Source: JAHCHG01 sp965214585
GTDB taxonomy: Bacteria; Acidobacteriota; Blastocatellia; Pyrinomonadales; Pyrinomonadaceae
Reading direction: 5' to 3'
Assembly (NCBI GenBank): GCA_965214585.1
Contig: OZ243957.1
Coordinates: 1,426,001 to 1,490,000, forward strand
DNA: 64,000 nucleotides
The position numbers were made by a program, and so were the translations under genes. The notes beneath the pieces are model-generated. The model was not told where the DNA came from. It saw only the letters and a list, made by a program, of their open reading frames with translations, and did not search any database. Shown piece after piece: positions 41,407 to 50,001 of the stretch. The stretch's first letter is position 1. Each line of letters opens with the position of its first letter.

Positions 41407-42240
41407 TGGCGCAAACTCCGAGATTTAGAGGAGAAAACTTCAGAGGAAAATGGTCGCTGGGTTTTTGGGCGGAACAAAAAATTGTTGACTCAATAAACGA
41501 TTCAAACAGTTTTCGTGCCGTTCCTTACGGAAAATCAGGAGTTTCTTCTGCCAAAGATTTGAAAGAAAAACGGGAATACTGGAATTTGCATAAAGAACGC
41601 GAGTCATTCGGAAAAAGACCTGATCTTTTAGTGTTTGAAAGAAAAGTTTATGACAACTTAAACGGCAATTCAAAATACTCGTCGCTTCTCGACAATTTGC
41701 CTGACAGTTTGGAATCTGAAATTGAGGAGATTGTAGAAAAATCTTTGCTTGGCATTGAATCCGAAGCAAGTATTTGGCAAGGCGAAAAAATGAAACATTA
41801 TGGTCGAAATTGGTTTGAAAAAACAGGTAAGTTGAAGCCGCTAAGGGAAATAAAAACTTGGACCGCGCCGACGGTAATCGTTAAAGATGAAGATTTACAA
41901 CCTTACCGACTGGCAATCTTAATACAAAAAGCCGATTTATATCGTTCATTTATTTTACGATATGGCTTTTATGCTGAATTTTTCAAAACTGCACGAATAC
42001 ATCAATCAAGGCATTGTTAAAGGCGAAGAATTTAATTACGGACAAGCCTCAAAAATAATCTATAAAACTTTTTACGGACTTGCCGCAGAATTTGGCAGAT
42101 TTACCGAATTAGCTGAAATTATTCCTTTTGTTTCTCAAACCAGCGGCGGAAAATTTGAAGCCGATCTATATTTTGAAGGTGGTAAAATCGCTATAAATCA
42201 GGCTACAATTGAACAATGGAATTCGCTAAAGAGTCAGTAA
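41406..42240 (+). pseudogene. AccI-like type II restriction endonuclease, frameshifted
   Basis: The first frame runs from an ATG with AGGAGG at 41393-41398 and gives 204 residues; it then drifts into KTARIHQSRHC. The continuing sequence lies in the +1 frame at 41962-42240, KLHEYINQGIVKGEEFNYGQ onward. Deleting one A in the run aaaa near 41987 restores a 277-residue protein. RPDLLVFERK (Pro72-Asp73) with GIESEASIW (Glu118, Glu120) is a PD...ExE active site like that of AccI/BamHI-type enzymes. The gene lies between the controller and the methyltransferase. A real mutation, sequencing error or +1 frameshifting all fit. Confidence 0.75.
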
Positions 42241-43751
42241 ACGATAATAAGAAAATTTTGCATCAATCTTTGCCGAGTTCCGGCGCGGCAAGAGAAACTC
42301 TGAGAAAAAAAGGACAGTTTTGGACTCCCGAATGGGTTGCGGAAGCAAAGACTTATTATGTTTTACTTGATAAAAGCAAAATTCTCTTTGATCCTGCTGT
42401 TGGCGAAGGAATTTTTTATAAAACCGCCAAAAAATTAAATGAAGAGTTGGGTTACACTCCGAAATTATCGGGGTATGAAATTGACTCGAAAGTATTGAAA
42501 CGCGCTGTCAAAAACGGTTTATCTTTAGAAGATTTAAAAAATATAGAAAAAGCGGACTTTGTTTTTAACCCGCCGAAGCAAAAATTATCTGCGATAGTGG
42601 CGAACCCGCCATACCTTCGCCATCACAGAATTAAGCGAGATAAAAAATTATTATTAAGGCAATTCTCACAAGATTTAGTAGGGCATTCAATAGACGGTCG
42701 TGCCGGTTTTCACGTTTACTTTTTTCTACGCGCTTTAGAGTTGCTGGCGGAAAATGGAAGATTGGCATTTATTATGCCGGCGGATATTTGCGAAGGGATT
42801 TTTGCAAAAAAATTGTGGCAATGGATTACAAAAAACTTTTGTCTTGAATGCGTGATTACTTTTACTCCTGACGCAACTCCATTTCCAAATGTTGATACGA
42901 ATGCTCTGGTTTTTTTTATCAGAAATATAAAACCTGAAAATCATTTTCTTTGGGTTAAATGCAAAAAGCCTTGGACAAATAATCTGAAAAAATTTGTTGC
43001 CTCAAAATTTGAGGAAAGATCAGATTCGCTTGAAGTAACCTCAAGAACTATCAAAGAAGGAATAAAAACGGGATTATCACGCTCGTCGGAAAATAAGTCC
43101 GCGGGCGTGGAACTCGGCAACTTCGCTAAAGTAATGCGAGGCATTGCCACAGGCGCAAATGATTTCTTTTTTCTCACTAAAGACCAAGCAAAAGCAAAGA
43201 AAATTCCAGCCGAATTTCTTCAAATCGCGGTTGGCAGAACCGAAGATATTGATTCGGAAGATATAACATCCGAACTTATCAGAGAACTTGATAAAAAAGG
43301 AAGACCAACTCTGTTATTTTCGCCCGACGGAAGAAATTTAGATGAATTTCCCAAAAGTGTTAAAAAATACTTGTTGGAAGGAGTGAAACGCGGATTGCCG
43401 AAAAAATCTCTAATCTCACAAAGAAAACCTTGGTATCGAATGGAAAGCCGAATCCCGCCGACATTTTTATTTGCTTATCTGGGCAGACAAAATATCCGAT
43501 TTATAAAAAACTCGATGAATTTAGTTCCATTAACAGGATTTCTTTGTGTTTATTCATTAAGCGACAAACCGAAATTCAATAAAAAATTGTGGCTTGCTCT
43601 GAACCATCCTGATACGATTTACAACTTACAATTTGTCGGAAAATCCTACGGCAGCGGCGCGATCAAAGTTGAACCACGCGCACTTGAAAGATTAATAATT
43701 CCAAATTACGTTTTGGAAAAATTTAAGCTGCCGAAACCTACGCTTTTCTAA
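42216..43751 (+). CDS. Type II DNA adenine methyltransferase (gamma class)
   Basis: A 511-residue N6-adenine methyltransferase. AdoMet motif I is FDPAVGEGIF at about residues 57-66, and the catalytic motif IV is NPPYLRHHR (Asn130), both in the order of gamma-class (TaqI-like) enzymes. The target-recognition region occupies the C-terminal half. It should modify the recognition sequence of the AccI-like endonuclease encoded upstream, with which it overlaps by 25 bases. A GQFWTPEWVAEAKTYYVL segment at the N-terminus fits the family. The end overlaps that of the opposing transketolase gene by four bases. Confidence 0.92.
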   Translation: MEFAKESVNDNKKILHQSLPSSGAARETLRKKGQFWTPEWVAEAKTYYVLLDKSKILFDPAVGEGIFYKTAKKLNEELGYTPKLSGYEIDSKVLKRAVKNGLSLEDLKNIEKADFVFNPPKQKLSAIVANPPYLRHHRIKRDKKLLLRQFSQDLVGHSIDGRAGFHVYFFLRALELLAENGRLAFIMPADICEGIFAKKLWQWITKNFCLECVITFTPDATPFPNVDTNALVFFIRNIKPENHFLWVKCKKPWTNNLKKFVASKFEERSDSLEVTSRTIKEGIKTGLSRSSENKSAGVELGNFAKVMRGIATGANDFFFLTKDQAKAKKIPAEFLQIAVGRTEDIDSEDITSELIRELDKKGRPTLLFSPDGRNLDEFPKSVKKYLLEGVKRGLPKKSLISQRKPWYRMESRIPPTFLFAYLGRQNIRFIKNSMNLVPLTGFLCVYSLSDKPKFNKKLWLALNHPDTIYNLQFVGKSYGSGAIKVEPRALERLIIPNYVLEKFKLPKPTLF

Positions 43752-45763
43752 ATCAACTTCTTCGCTCGTTCGACCACATTCTCAACCGTAAAACCATATT
43801 CCGTAAAAACTACCTCGCCGGGCGCGGACGAGCCGAATTTGTCAACTGTCAGAAACGCGCCCGCGTCGCCGACGTATTTATGCCAGCCCAAATTTATGCC
43901 CGCTTCGATTGCCATACGTTTTTTTATTTCCTTCGGCAAAACTTTTTCTTTGTATGAATCGGACTGCTCGTCGAAAAGTTCTTGGCAAGGCATTGAAACG
44001 ACTCGTGTTTGGATGTTTTCGGATTGTAATTTTTCGCGTGCTTCCATCGCCAGACCGACTTCCGTTCCGGTGGCGATTAAAATAACGTCCGGTTTTTCGC
44101 CGTCCGCTTCGGCTAAAATATACGCGCCTTTTTGTGCGCCTGCGGCGGAAGCGTATTTTTCGCGGTCAATTAAGGAAACTTTTTGACGCGAAAACGCCAA
44201 AGCCGTCGGCGCGTGTCGGCGGTTTATGGCGATGCGCCACGCTTCGGCAGTTTCGTGCGCGTCGGCGGGGCGGATGACGAAAAGATTTGGAATCGCTCGT
44301 AATGCGGCGAGATGTTCGACGGATTGATGCGTCGGACCGTCTTCGCCCAAACCGATTGAATCGTGCGTGAAGACGTAAATCGTCTGAATTTGCGACAATG
44401 CGGCAAGCCTAATCGCGGGACGCATATAATCTGAAAAAGTCAAAAACGTGCCGCCAAACGGAATCAGACTGCCGTAATGCGCCATTCCGTTCATCGTCGA
44501 ACCCATCGCGTGTTCGCGCACGCCGAAATGGATGATTCGCCCATCATATTCGCCCGGCTCGAAACCGTGCGATGATTTAATGTCGGTTTTGTTTGAAACC
44601 GCCAAATCCGCCGAACCGCCGATCAATTGCGGCAATTTATCGGCAATCGCGTTGATGACTTCGCCCGAATAAGCGCGAGTCGCCTTCGCTTCGACGTTTT
44701 CAAATTTCGGCAGCGCGTCTTCCCAATCGGCGGGCAGTTCGTTTTGCATAAACATCTTCAAAAGTTCGCCGTCTTCTTCGTATTCTTTGCAATACGCCTC
44801 GACCAATTCATTCCAAACTTTCTCGATCTCCGCGCCTCTTTCCGCCGCTTGCCCGAAATGCTCGTAAACTTCTTCCGGCACATAAAACTTCGCGTCTTCG
44901 TCCCAGCCGAGATTGCGTTTCGTCTGCTTGACGGCATCTTCGCCCGGCGCGTCCGAATGCGCGTCGGAAGTTCCTTCGGACGGCATTCCGAAACCGATTA
45001 TCGTTTTTGTTACGATTATCGAAGGCTTATCTTTCACCGTCTGCGCTTCGGCAATCGCCTGTTCGATAGCTTTCAGATCATTGCCGTCGTTTATCAATTG
45101 GACGTGCCAGCCCGACGCTTGAAAACGCTTAACCCGATCATCGGTAAAAGTTATATTCGTCGAACCGTCAATCGTGATGTAATTGTCGTCGTAAAAATAG
45201 ATCAAATTTCCGAGTTCGAGATGCCCGGCAAGCGAAGCCGCTTCATACGAAACGCCTTCCATCAAATCGCCGTCCGAGCAGATCACATAAATAAAATGGT
45301 CAACCACGTCGTAAGCGTCGTGGTTAAACTTCGCCGCCAGATGTTTCTGCGCGATTCCCATTCCAACGCCGTTGGCAAACCCTTGCCCAAGCGGTCCCGT
45401 CGAAACCTCAACGCCTTTTGTAATATGACTTTCAGGATGCCCCGGCGTTACCGAGCCGAACTGCCGAAAATTCTTGATCTGCTCCATCGTCATCTGCTCA
45501 AATCCCGCCAGATGAAGCAGCGAATAAAGCAGCATCGAACCGTGTCCGGCGGACAAAATAAACCTGTCGCGGTTAAACCAATGCGGGTTTTTCGGATTAA
45601 ATTTCAAAAATTTCGTCCACAAAATGTAAGCCATCGGCGCACACCCCAAAGGCAAACCCGGATGTCCCGATTCCGCCTTCTGCACGGCATCGAGCGAAAG
45701 CGTTCTGATCGTATTTATGGAAAGTTGTTCAATTGTCTGCTGTGTCATCGGTGCTGTTGTCAT
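43748..45763 (-). CDS. tkt: Transketolase
   Basis: A 671-residue thiamine diphosphate enzyme of the pentose phosphate pathway. It has SGHPGLPLGCAPMAYILWTK, GPLGQGFANGVGMGIAQKHL and the cofactor motif GDGDLMEGVSYEA type as SDGDLMEGVSYEAASLAG. The middle domain contains HDSIGLGEDGPTHQSVEHLA with the catalytic His and FGVREHAMGSTMNGMA with the conserved Glu, and the C-terminal domain ends GSSAPGEVVFTEYGFTVENV. Length is standard. The gene upstream on the same strand overlaps its start by four bases, so it may be read from that operon. Confidence 0.97.
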   Translation of the reverse strand: MTTAPMTQQTIEQLSINTIRTLSLDAVQKAESGHPGLPLGCAPMAYILWTKFLKFNPKNPHWFNRDRFILSAGHGSMLLYSLLHLAGFEQMTMEQIKNFRQFGSVTPGHPESHITKGVEVSTGPLGQGFANGVGMGIAQKHLAAKFNHDAYDVVDHFIYVICSDGDLMEGVSYEAASLAGHLELGNLIYFYDDNYITIDGSTNITFTDDRVKRFQASGWHVQLINDGNDLKAIEQAIAEAQTVKDKPSIIVTKTIIGFGMPSEGTSDAHSDAPGEDAVKQTKRNLGWDEDAKFYVPEEVYEHFGQAAERGAEIEKVWNELVEAYCKEYEEDGELLKMFMQNELPADWEDALPKFENVEAKATRAYSGEVINAIADKLPQLIGGSADLAVSNKTDIKSSHGFEPGEYDGRIIHFGVREHAMGSTMNGMAHYGSLIPFGGTFLTFSDYMRPAIRLAALSQIQTIYVFTHDSIGLGEDGPTHQSVEHLAALRAIPNLFVIRPADAHETAEAWRIAINRRHAPTALAFSRQKVSLIDREKYASAAGAQKGAYILAEADGEKPDVILIATGTEVGLAMEAREKLQSENIQTRVVSMPCQELFDEQSDSYKEKVLPKEIKKRMAIEAGINLGWHKYVGDAGAFLTVDKFGSSAPGEVVFTEYGFTVENVVERAKKLI

Positions 45764-46446
45764 AGTTTTTTATTTTTTACAGTTTTTGGTTCAAATATAT
45801 CAACAATTTTTTCTAAATCTTCACCTCGGATAATTACACAATCGTCGCAGAAGTAAGAATTAGATACCTTTTGCGGAATAAGTTCATAATAAGTTCTTTC
45901 CCTCTCAGCTTCGGAAATCAGAAACGTAATGCGATTTTTTTCAATTCTTCCGGTTGCGGATAAAAAATTGAAAACTTTGATTAAACGAGATTTCTTTTTA
46001 GCATTTGAAGTTTTTTTATCAAACTCAAAATAAGCAAATAATTCTGCTTCTTTGAATTGTTTCATTGTAATAACAACATTTAGCAATCTCGGCTTTTCAT
46101 CTTTCCAATCGAGATTCGAGTATTCGTCAATTATATACAGAGAATCAATATTCGGAAAAACGATAACTTTTGCCATTTTCAGCTTTTTATATTTCTTATC
46201 CGAACTCTTCGCCAAAACATTAATTCTGTAACTATTTCCAACATTTCCTGTGTTGATTTTGACGTTCTTTTCATCATTCTTTGCCGCAATATGGAATTCT
46301 TCAACATCTTTATTGACGATTTCAGATGCTTCAATTTTTATATTCGGACAAAATTCTTTATTTACTTGAGCAAAAACCGCCATACAAAATGCCAAAAGCA
46401 AAATTGTCGTAAAAATTGTTCGTTGTTTTAGAGAACTATCTGCCAT
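45760..46446 (-). CDS. Exported protein of unknown function, paralogue of the next upstream gene
   Basis: A 228-residue protein with signal peptide TIFTTILLLAFCMAVFAQ. The mature N-terminus NKEFCPNIKIEASE parallels NKESCPKISISSTD in the gene at 46453. The C-terminal half carries IIDEYSNLDWKDEKPRLLN, which matches KIDEYGKIPQEDKKARIDN in that gene and the IDEYG..KAR motif I associate with Acidobacteriota secreted proteins. FCDDCV near the end has a CxxC pair. It ends overlapping the transketolase start by four bases and starts six bases after the sister gene, so all three are probably one operon. No function is known. Confidence 0.75.
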   Translation of the reverse strand: MADSSLKQRTIFTTILLLAFCMAVFAQVNKEFCPNIKIEASEIVNKDVEEFHIAAKNDEKNVKINTGNVGNSYRINVLAKSSDKKYKKLKMAKVIVFPNIDSLYIIDEYSNLDWKDEKPRLLNVVITMKQFKEAELFAYFEFDKKTSNAKKKSRLIKVFNFLSATGRIEKNRITFLISEAERERTYYELIPQKVSNSYFCDDCVIIRGEDLEKIVDIFEPKTVKNKKL

Positions 46447-46452
46447 AGTTTT

Positions 46453-47160
46453 TTATTTTTTGCGATTTTTTGGTTTTGGTAAAGATAACTTTTCCAGTTT
46501 ATCAAAATCTTTTGTTTGAATAATTAAGCTGTTTTCAAATGTCGGATTTTCAGCCCCTGCCGGAACTAAAAAAATTTCCGTTATTTCTTCTATTTGATCG
46601 GCAACTACAAATATAATTCTATTTATATCAAATTTTTTCAGCTTGAAATAATTTATATAAAATTTTATTTCATTTATTGAATTTTGGTTGTTTGCAATTA
46701 CGAAAAATCCGTTTGTGTTCGGATTATTATTCAGCGTAACGAGAAAATTATCTATTCTGGCTTTTTTGTCTTCCTGCGGAATTTTTCCGTATTCATCAAT
46801 TTTATATGATTCTGGAGCGCAAATTGTCGCAGTTGATGCGGCAACCTGATTCCCGCAATGTTTGGGCAGTCCTGTTATCTCAAGACGGGCAACGCCGGTA
46901 TTATTATTTTTTCTTCTAACGACCAATTTTTTTTCGCTTTGCCCGGAAAGAATTTCTAAATTTTCAACCGTCCAATTGTATCTGACTTTGTATTTATCAA
47001 TTTCCTCGCTCGTGTCGGCTGTAAAATAAATAAATTCGTCCGAAGCCAAGCTATCCGTTGATGAAATAGATATTTTAGGACAAGATTCTTTATTCGCTTG
47101 AGCAAAAGCCGCAATACAAAGCGCGAAAATCGAAATTGTCGTAAAAACCAATCGTTTCAT
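46453..47160 (-). CDS. Exported PKD-like protein of unknown function
   Basis: A 235-residue protein with signal peptide MKRLVFTTISIFALCIAAFAQ. Residues 55-120 look like a PKD-type beta sandwich: YNWTVENLEILSGQSEKKLV with LEITGLPKHCGNQVAAS. The C-terminal half has IDEYGKIPQEDKKARIDNFL and a strand-rich domain ending FLVPAGAENPTF. It is the first gene of the likely three-gene operon with the paralogue and transketolase. The aggaggtag Shine-Dalgarno is clear. Probable periplasmic or surface protein. Confidence 0.75.
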   Translation of the reverse strand: MKRLVFTTISIFALCIAAFAQANKESCPKISISSTDSLASDEFIYFTADTSEEIDKYKVRYNWTVENLEILSGQSEKKLVVRRKNNNTGVARLEITGLPKHCGNQVAASTATICAPESYKIDEYGKIPQEDKKARIDNFLVTLNNNPNTNGFFVIANNQNSINEIKFYINYFKLKKFDINRIIFVVADQIEEITEIFLVPAGAENPTFENSLIIQTKDFDKLEKLSLPKPKNRKK

Positions 47161-47200
47161 AATCTACCTCCTGAAAACATTTTATTACCGGGAAAATATT

Positions 47201-47659
47201 TCAATAATAATCTTCGTCAAAAAATTCTTCATCTTCCGGTTCTTCAAAATTCTCGTCAAACGCCCGAAAAAACTCATTTCGGAAATCGCGGTCTTTTTTG
47301 AGCAGATCGCGGACGAATCTTCGTAAAGCGTCAGGATGAATACCGTCTAAAAGTTGCCGGATTTTGTCCGCCGAATCGGTAAAATCCTTTGCCCGCAGTT
47401 TGTAAAAAACAGCAACTTGGTGTTTGCAGGTATTTCCCCAATCGTAAGGGCAGCTGCATTGGTATTCGGCTATCGTTCTGCCGTCGAGCCGAACGAAAAT
47501 ATCGTATTTATAAGTTCCGAAAACCAACGCGCTGTATTCATTTTCACCGACTTTTTCGAGTTTTTTAACGTCGCCGTCTTTGAAATATTTCAGTCCGCGT
47601 TCGACAATTTTCGCTTCAACCGAATGCTCAAAATTGTCCAATGTGAAAAGCATAACCAA
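47201..47659 (-). CDS. SWIM zinc-finger protein
   Basis: A 152-residue protein with a SWIM zinc finger at about residues 65-85: YQCSCPYDWGNTCKHQVAVF gives C-x-C-x7-C-x-H (Cys68, Cys70, Cys78, His80). The first 60 residues form a strand-rich lead-in typical for SWIM domains (GLKYFKDGDVKKLEKVGENE). The C-terminal part is helical and then strongly acidic (EDEEFFDEDYY). SWIM proteins bind nucleic acid or protein; the family often accompanies SNF2 helicases, but none is adjacent. Function unknown. Confidence 0.88.
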   Translation of the reverse strand: MVMLFTLDNFEHSVEAKIVERGLKYFKDGDVKKLEKVGENEYSALVFGTYKYDIFVRLDGRTIAEYQCSCPYDWGNTCKHQVAVFYKLRAKDFTDSADKIRQLLDGIHPDALRRFVRDLLKKDRDFRNEFFRAFDENFEEPEDEEFFDEDYY

Positions 47660-47661
47660 AA

Positions 47662-47976
47662 TTATTCATCTTCAAACGCGCGATTATAATCTGTCAAACT
47701 ATGCAAAATGTGCAGAATTTTTACGCCGTTTTCTGCGGGAATATAAAAAATCAGATATTTCTCGAAATTTTTCACGCGCCACATTCTCACTTAGGAAAGT
47801 TTTTCGTTTTTGAAATCCTTTTTGCTTCCGATAAACTTATTTTTCGCCAAAAACCGGAAAGTTTCATCACACGAATCTAAAAAACTTTGGGCAAGTTCTT
47901 CGCTTCGGTCTGTCAAATAAAACGAAAGATTTGCGAGTTCCTCAAAAACTTCTTCGGAGTATGTAACTTCCATCAT
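47662..47976 (-). pseudogene. ParE/RelE-type toxin interrupted by one in-frame stop codon
   Basis: The frame from ATG 47976 encodes EVTYSEEVFEELANLSFYLT to NEKLS, then a TAA at codon 62 (47793-47791), and continues in the same frame as VRMWRVKNFEKYLIFYIPAE to HILHSLTDYNRAFEDE and a stop at 47662. The joined sequence has the length (about 104 codons) and pattern of a ParE-type toxin. A single base change from a Glu or Gln codon explains the stop. It directly follows the ParD-like antitoxin gene. The toxin is probably inactive, unless the stop is read through. Confidence 0.85.
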
Positions 47977-48228
47977 TTATCTTTTTTTTGCCAACCGCTT
48001 GGCGAGTTCCGCACGCACGTCTTCAATATCAAATTTCATTTCAGAATCGTCTTGCAAACGCTCCAAAAGCAGTTTTTCGAGTTTTTCTTCTTCGCGCCTT
48101 TTCTGGTCTGCCCTAATCAATTCGCGGATGTATTCGCTGGCAGTTCCGTAACCATCTAAATCCAACCTTTCTTCGACAAAACTTTTTAGTGAATCGGGAA
48201 GCGAAACATTCATTGTTCTTATTGCCAT
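47977..48228 (-). CDS. parD: ParD-type ribbon-helix-helix antitoxin
   Basis: An 83-residue protein with the ParD/CopG fold. The N-terminal strand is IRTMNVSLPDSLKSFVEERL, then GYGTASEYIRELIRADQKRR for the helices; the C-terminal tail with Leu/Glu-rich helix is the toxin-binding region. It directly precedes the ParE-type toxin pseudogene, with the toxin ATG immediately after the stop. It should bind its own promoter and neutralise the toxin, but the toxin is broken. Confidence 0.88.
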   Translation of the reverse strand: MAIRTMNVSLPDSLKSFVEERLDLDGYGTASEYIRELIRADQKRREEEKLEKLLLERLQDDSEMKFDIEDVRAELAKRLAKKR

Positions 48229-48278
48229 AATATTTTCAACTCCTTACAGATTCAATAATATTCGTTTGGCAAAAATTG

Positions 48279-49757
48279 TCAATATTCGCCAACAAGAAGT
48301 TTGTAAAATTTCTCGTGCCTTTGCCGAGCCTTTTCATAGATTTCGTGATTTTCTTTATTAAATGTAAATGCCTGCCCTTTCGGAGTCGCCAAATCTTCGA
48401 TGTCGCCCAATTCGCCGGAAGTTTCGAGCGCGAGCAGAACCGCGCCGCGTGAAGACGCTTCGCGCGTGTCGGGCAGATTCATATTTTGCGCCAGAACGTC
48501 GCAAATGATCTGCGTCCAGACGGGCGATTCGCGCAACGCGCCGCCGGACGCGATAATTTGTTTGATTTCGGTAACTTCGTTTAACCCGTCGAAAATTTCC
48601 GCAAAGCGATACGCGACGGCTTCGAGCGCGGCTTGCACGATGTCAATTTTGTCGTGAGCCGATTTTAAGCCGATGATCGCGCCGCACGCCGTTTCGTGAT
48701 AACCCGTGCTTCGCTCGCCCGCGAGAAACGGCAGAAAAACGATGCCGTGCCGGTCGGGAATCCGTTGTTCGATCTTGTCTTCGGTTTTGTCGTCGTCTTT
48801 TTTCAGGCGAAAATTTTTCTTGAGCCAGTAATAAAGCCCGCCGCCGTTTGATAATGCGCCGCCGATAATAATGCGCTTGCGGTTAATGCGGTAACACCAC
48901 AGACCGAACGGAATTTTCGCGGGAACTTCGCCTTCAAACGCTACGCGCATCGCGCCGGAAGTTCCGATCATTAATGCGGCTTTTTCCCGTTTTAAACAGT
49001 TCGCGCCGATATTATTCGCCGCGCCGTCGCCGATTGCCGCGAACCATTTTGCGTTTTTCAAAACCATCCAACGCTTTTTATATTCATCGTTTAATTGAAA
49101 ACTTTCATTATCATTTTCAACAATTTCCGGCAAATTTTTGCGCTTAATTTTTAAATAATCAATTAATTCGTCGTCCCAATCGTTTTTCCGAATATCAAAA
49201 ATTCCCGTTCCCGAAGCCATCGAAACGCTCGTTTTCGCCGCGCCGAAAAATTTCAGCCAAACATAATCGCAAAACGAAAGCCACTTAAAAGTTTTACCGA
49301 AAACTTCCTTGTGTTCTTCACGAATCCACAAAATTTTCGCCGTCCAATAACTCGAATGAAAACGCGCTCCCGTGCGGTTGTGAATTACTTTTTCGTCCAG
49401 ATCATCGCGCAATTTCTGAACAAATTCTTCGGGACGAGTTTCCGCCCAAGTGTAAACGGGCGTGGTCGGCTCGCCGCCCGCGTCAACTCCGATAAGGCTG
49501 TGCCAAAAACACGAAACCGCCGCAAATTCTGTTTCGGCAACTTCCGACGGGCATCTGTTTACAACATCGTCAATCGCCTGAACCACCTGCTCAAACGCTT
49601 GCGCCGCGTCAATTTCCGCGCCGCCGTCCGTCGTAATTTTCACGACGCGCTCGTTTTTGACCATCGTTTCCGGCAAAACTTCCGCACGTCCGTCGTATAA
49701 CGCCGAGCGAACGCTTGAAGTGCCGATGTCCAAAGCTAAAATGTATGGTGAATTCAA
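48279..49757 (-). CDS. FGGY-family carbohydrate kinase, gluconokinase-like
   Basis: A 492-residue kinase. The open frame extends to 49919, but a TTG at 49757 with GGCGGA upstream begins NSPYILALDIGTSSVRSALY, the standard N-terminus, so I choose it. The N-terminal domain has YILALDIGTSSVR (phosphate 1), TYVWAETRP-like VYTWAETRPEEF, and the C-terminal domain has GIVFLPFLAGERSTGYHETA and IIASGGALRESPVWTQIICD with EASSRGAVLLALETSG. The GAR pattern and overall arrangement suggest gluconate or a related sugar acid; xylulose is not excluded. It feeds the pentose phosphate pathway, and transketolase lies nearby. Confidence 0.85.
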   Translation of the reverse strand: MNSPYILALDIGTSSVRSALYDGRAEVLPETMVKNERVVKITTDGGAEIDAAQAFEQVVQAIDDVVNRCPSEVAETEFAAVSCFWHSLIGVDAGGEPTTPVYTWAETRPEEFVQKLRDDLDEKVIHNRTGARFHSSYWTAKILWIREEHKEVFGKTFKWLSFCDYVWLKFFGAAKTSVSMASGTGIFDIRKNDWDDELIDYLKIKRKNLPEIVENDNESFQLNDEYKKRWMVLKNAKWFAAIGDGAANNIGANCLKREKAALMIGTSGAMRVAFEGEVPAKIPFGLWCYRINRKRIIIGGALSNGGGLYYWLKKNFRLKKDDDKTEDKIEQRIPDRHGIVFLPFLAGERSTGYHETACGAIIGLKSAHDKIDIVQAALEAVAYRFAEIFDGLNEVTEIKQIIASGGALRESPVWTQIICDVLAQNMNLPDTREASSRGAVLLALETSGELGDIEDLATPKGQAFTFNKENHEIYEKARQRHEKFYKLLVGEY

Positions 49758-49873
49758 AATATTTTCCGCCGTTTGATTTTTGATAATTTTAGCGGATTTT
49801 TTGCGGTTTGTGAATGGATGAACTTTGGTTCGATAATAATTTGATAGGCGTTTATGGTGAATAAAAGAATATT

Positions 49874-49994
49874 TGTCCACAGATAAACACGGATAAAAGC
49901 AAAGAAAATTAAACTGCATAAATCGAAAACAATATAAAATTCATTTTTTCTTATCTCTTAAAATCTGTGTTTATCCGTGTTCATCTGTGGACAA
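49874..49994. repeat. Dispersed TCCACAGATGAACACGGA-type repeat
   Basis: Left copy gtccacagataaacacggat near 49875 and right copy atccgtgttcatctgtggac near 49974-49993 form an imperfect inverted pair in the gap between the kinase and the radical SAM gene. Related copies occur at 24300-24326, 51130-51150 and 51400-51440. Confidence 0.8.
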
Positions 49995-50001
49995 AAACCT
50001 T

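Noticed and set aside
44627..45856. Long antisense ORF on the plus strand over transketolase (409 aa), and similar long shadows over 5725-6744 (minus) and 13928-14758 (plus)
   Set aside because: They mirror strongly biased coding sequence, lack family motifs and have Arg/Phe-rich composition; the sense genes are unambiguous.
47791..47976. Stand-alone 61-residue gene
   Set aside because: Reading through the stop in the same frame gives the rest of a ParE-type toxin, so it is a truncated toxin.
49758..49919. N-terminal extension of the FGGY kinase to an ATG at 49919
   Set aside because: The added residues lie in repeat DNA and have no kinase similarity; TTG at 49757 with an upstream GGCGGA fits the family start.
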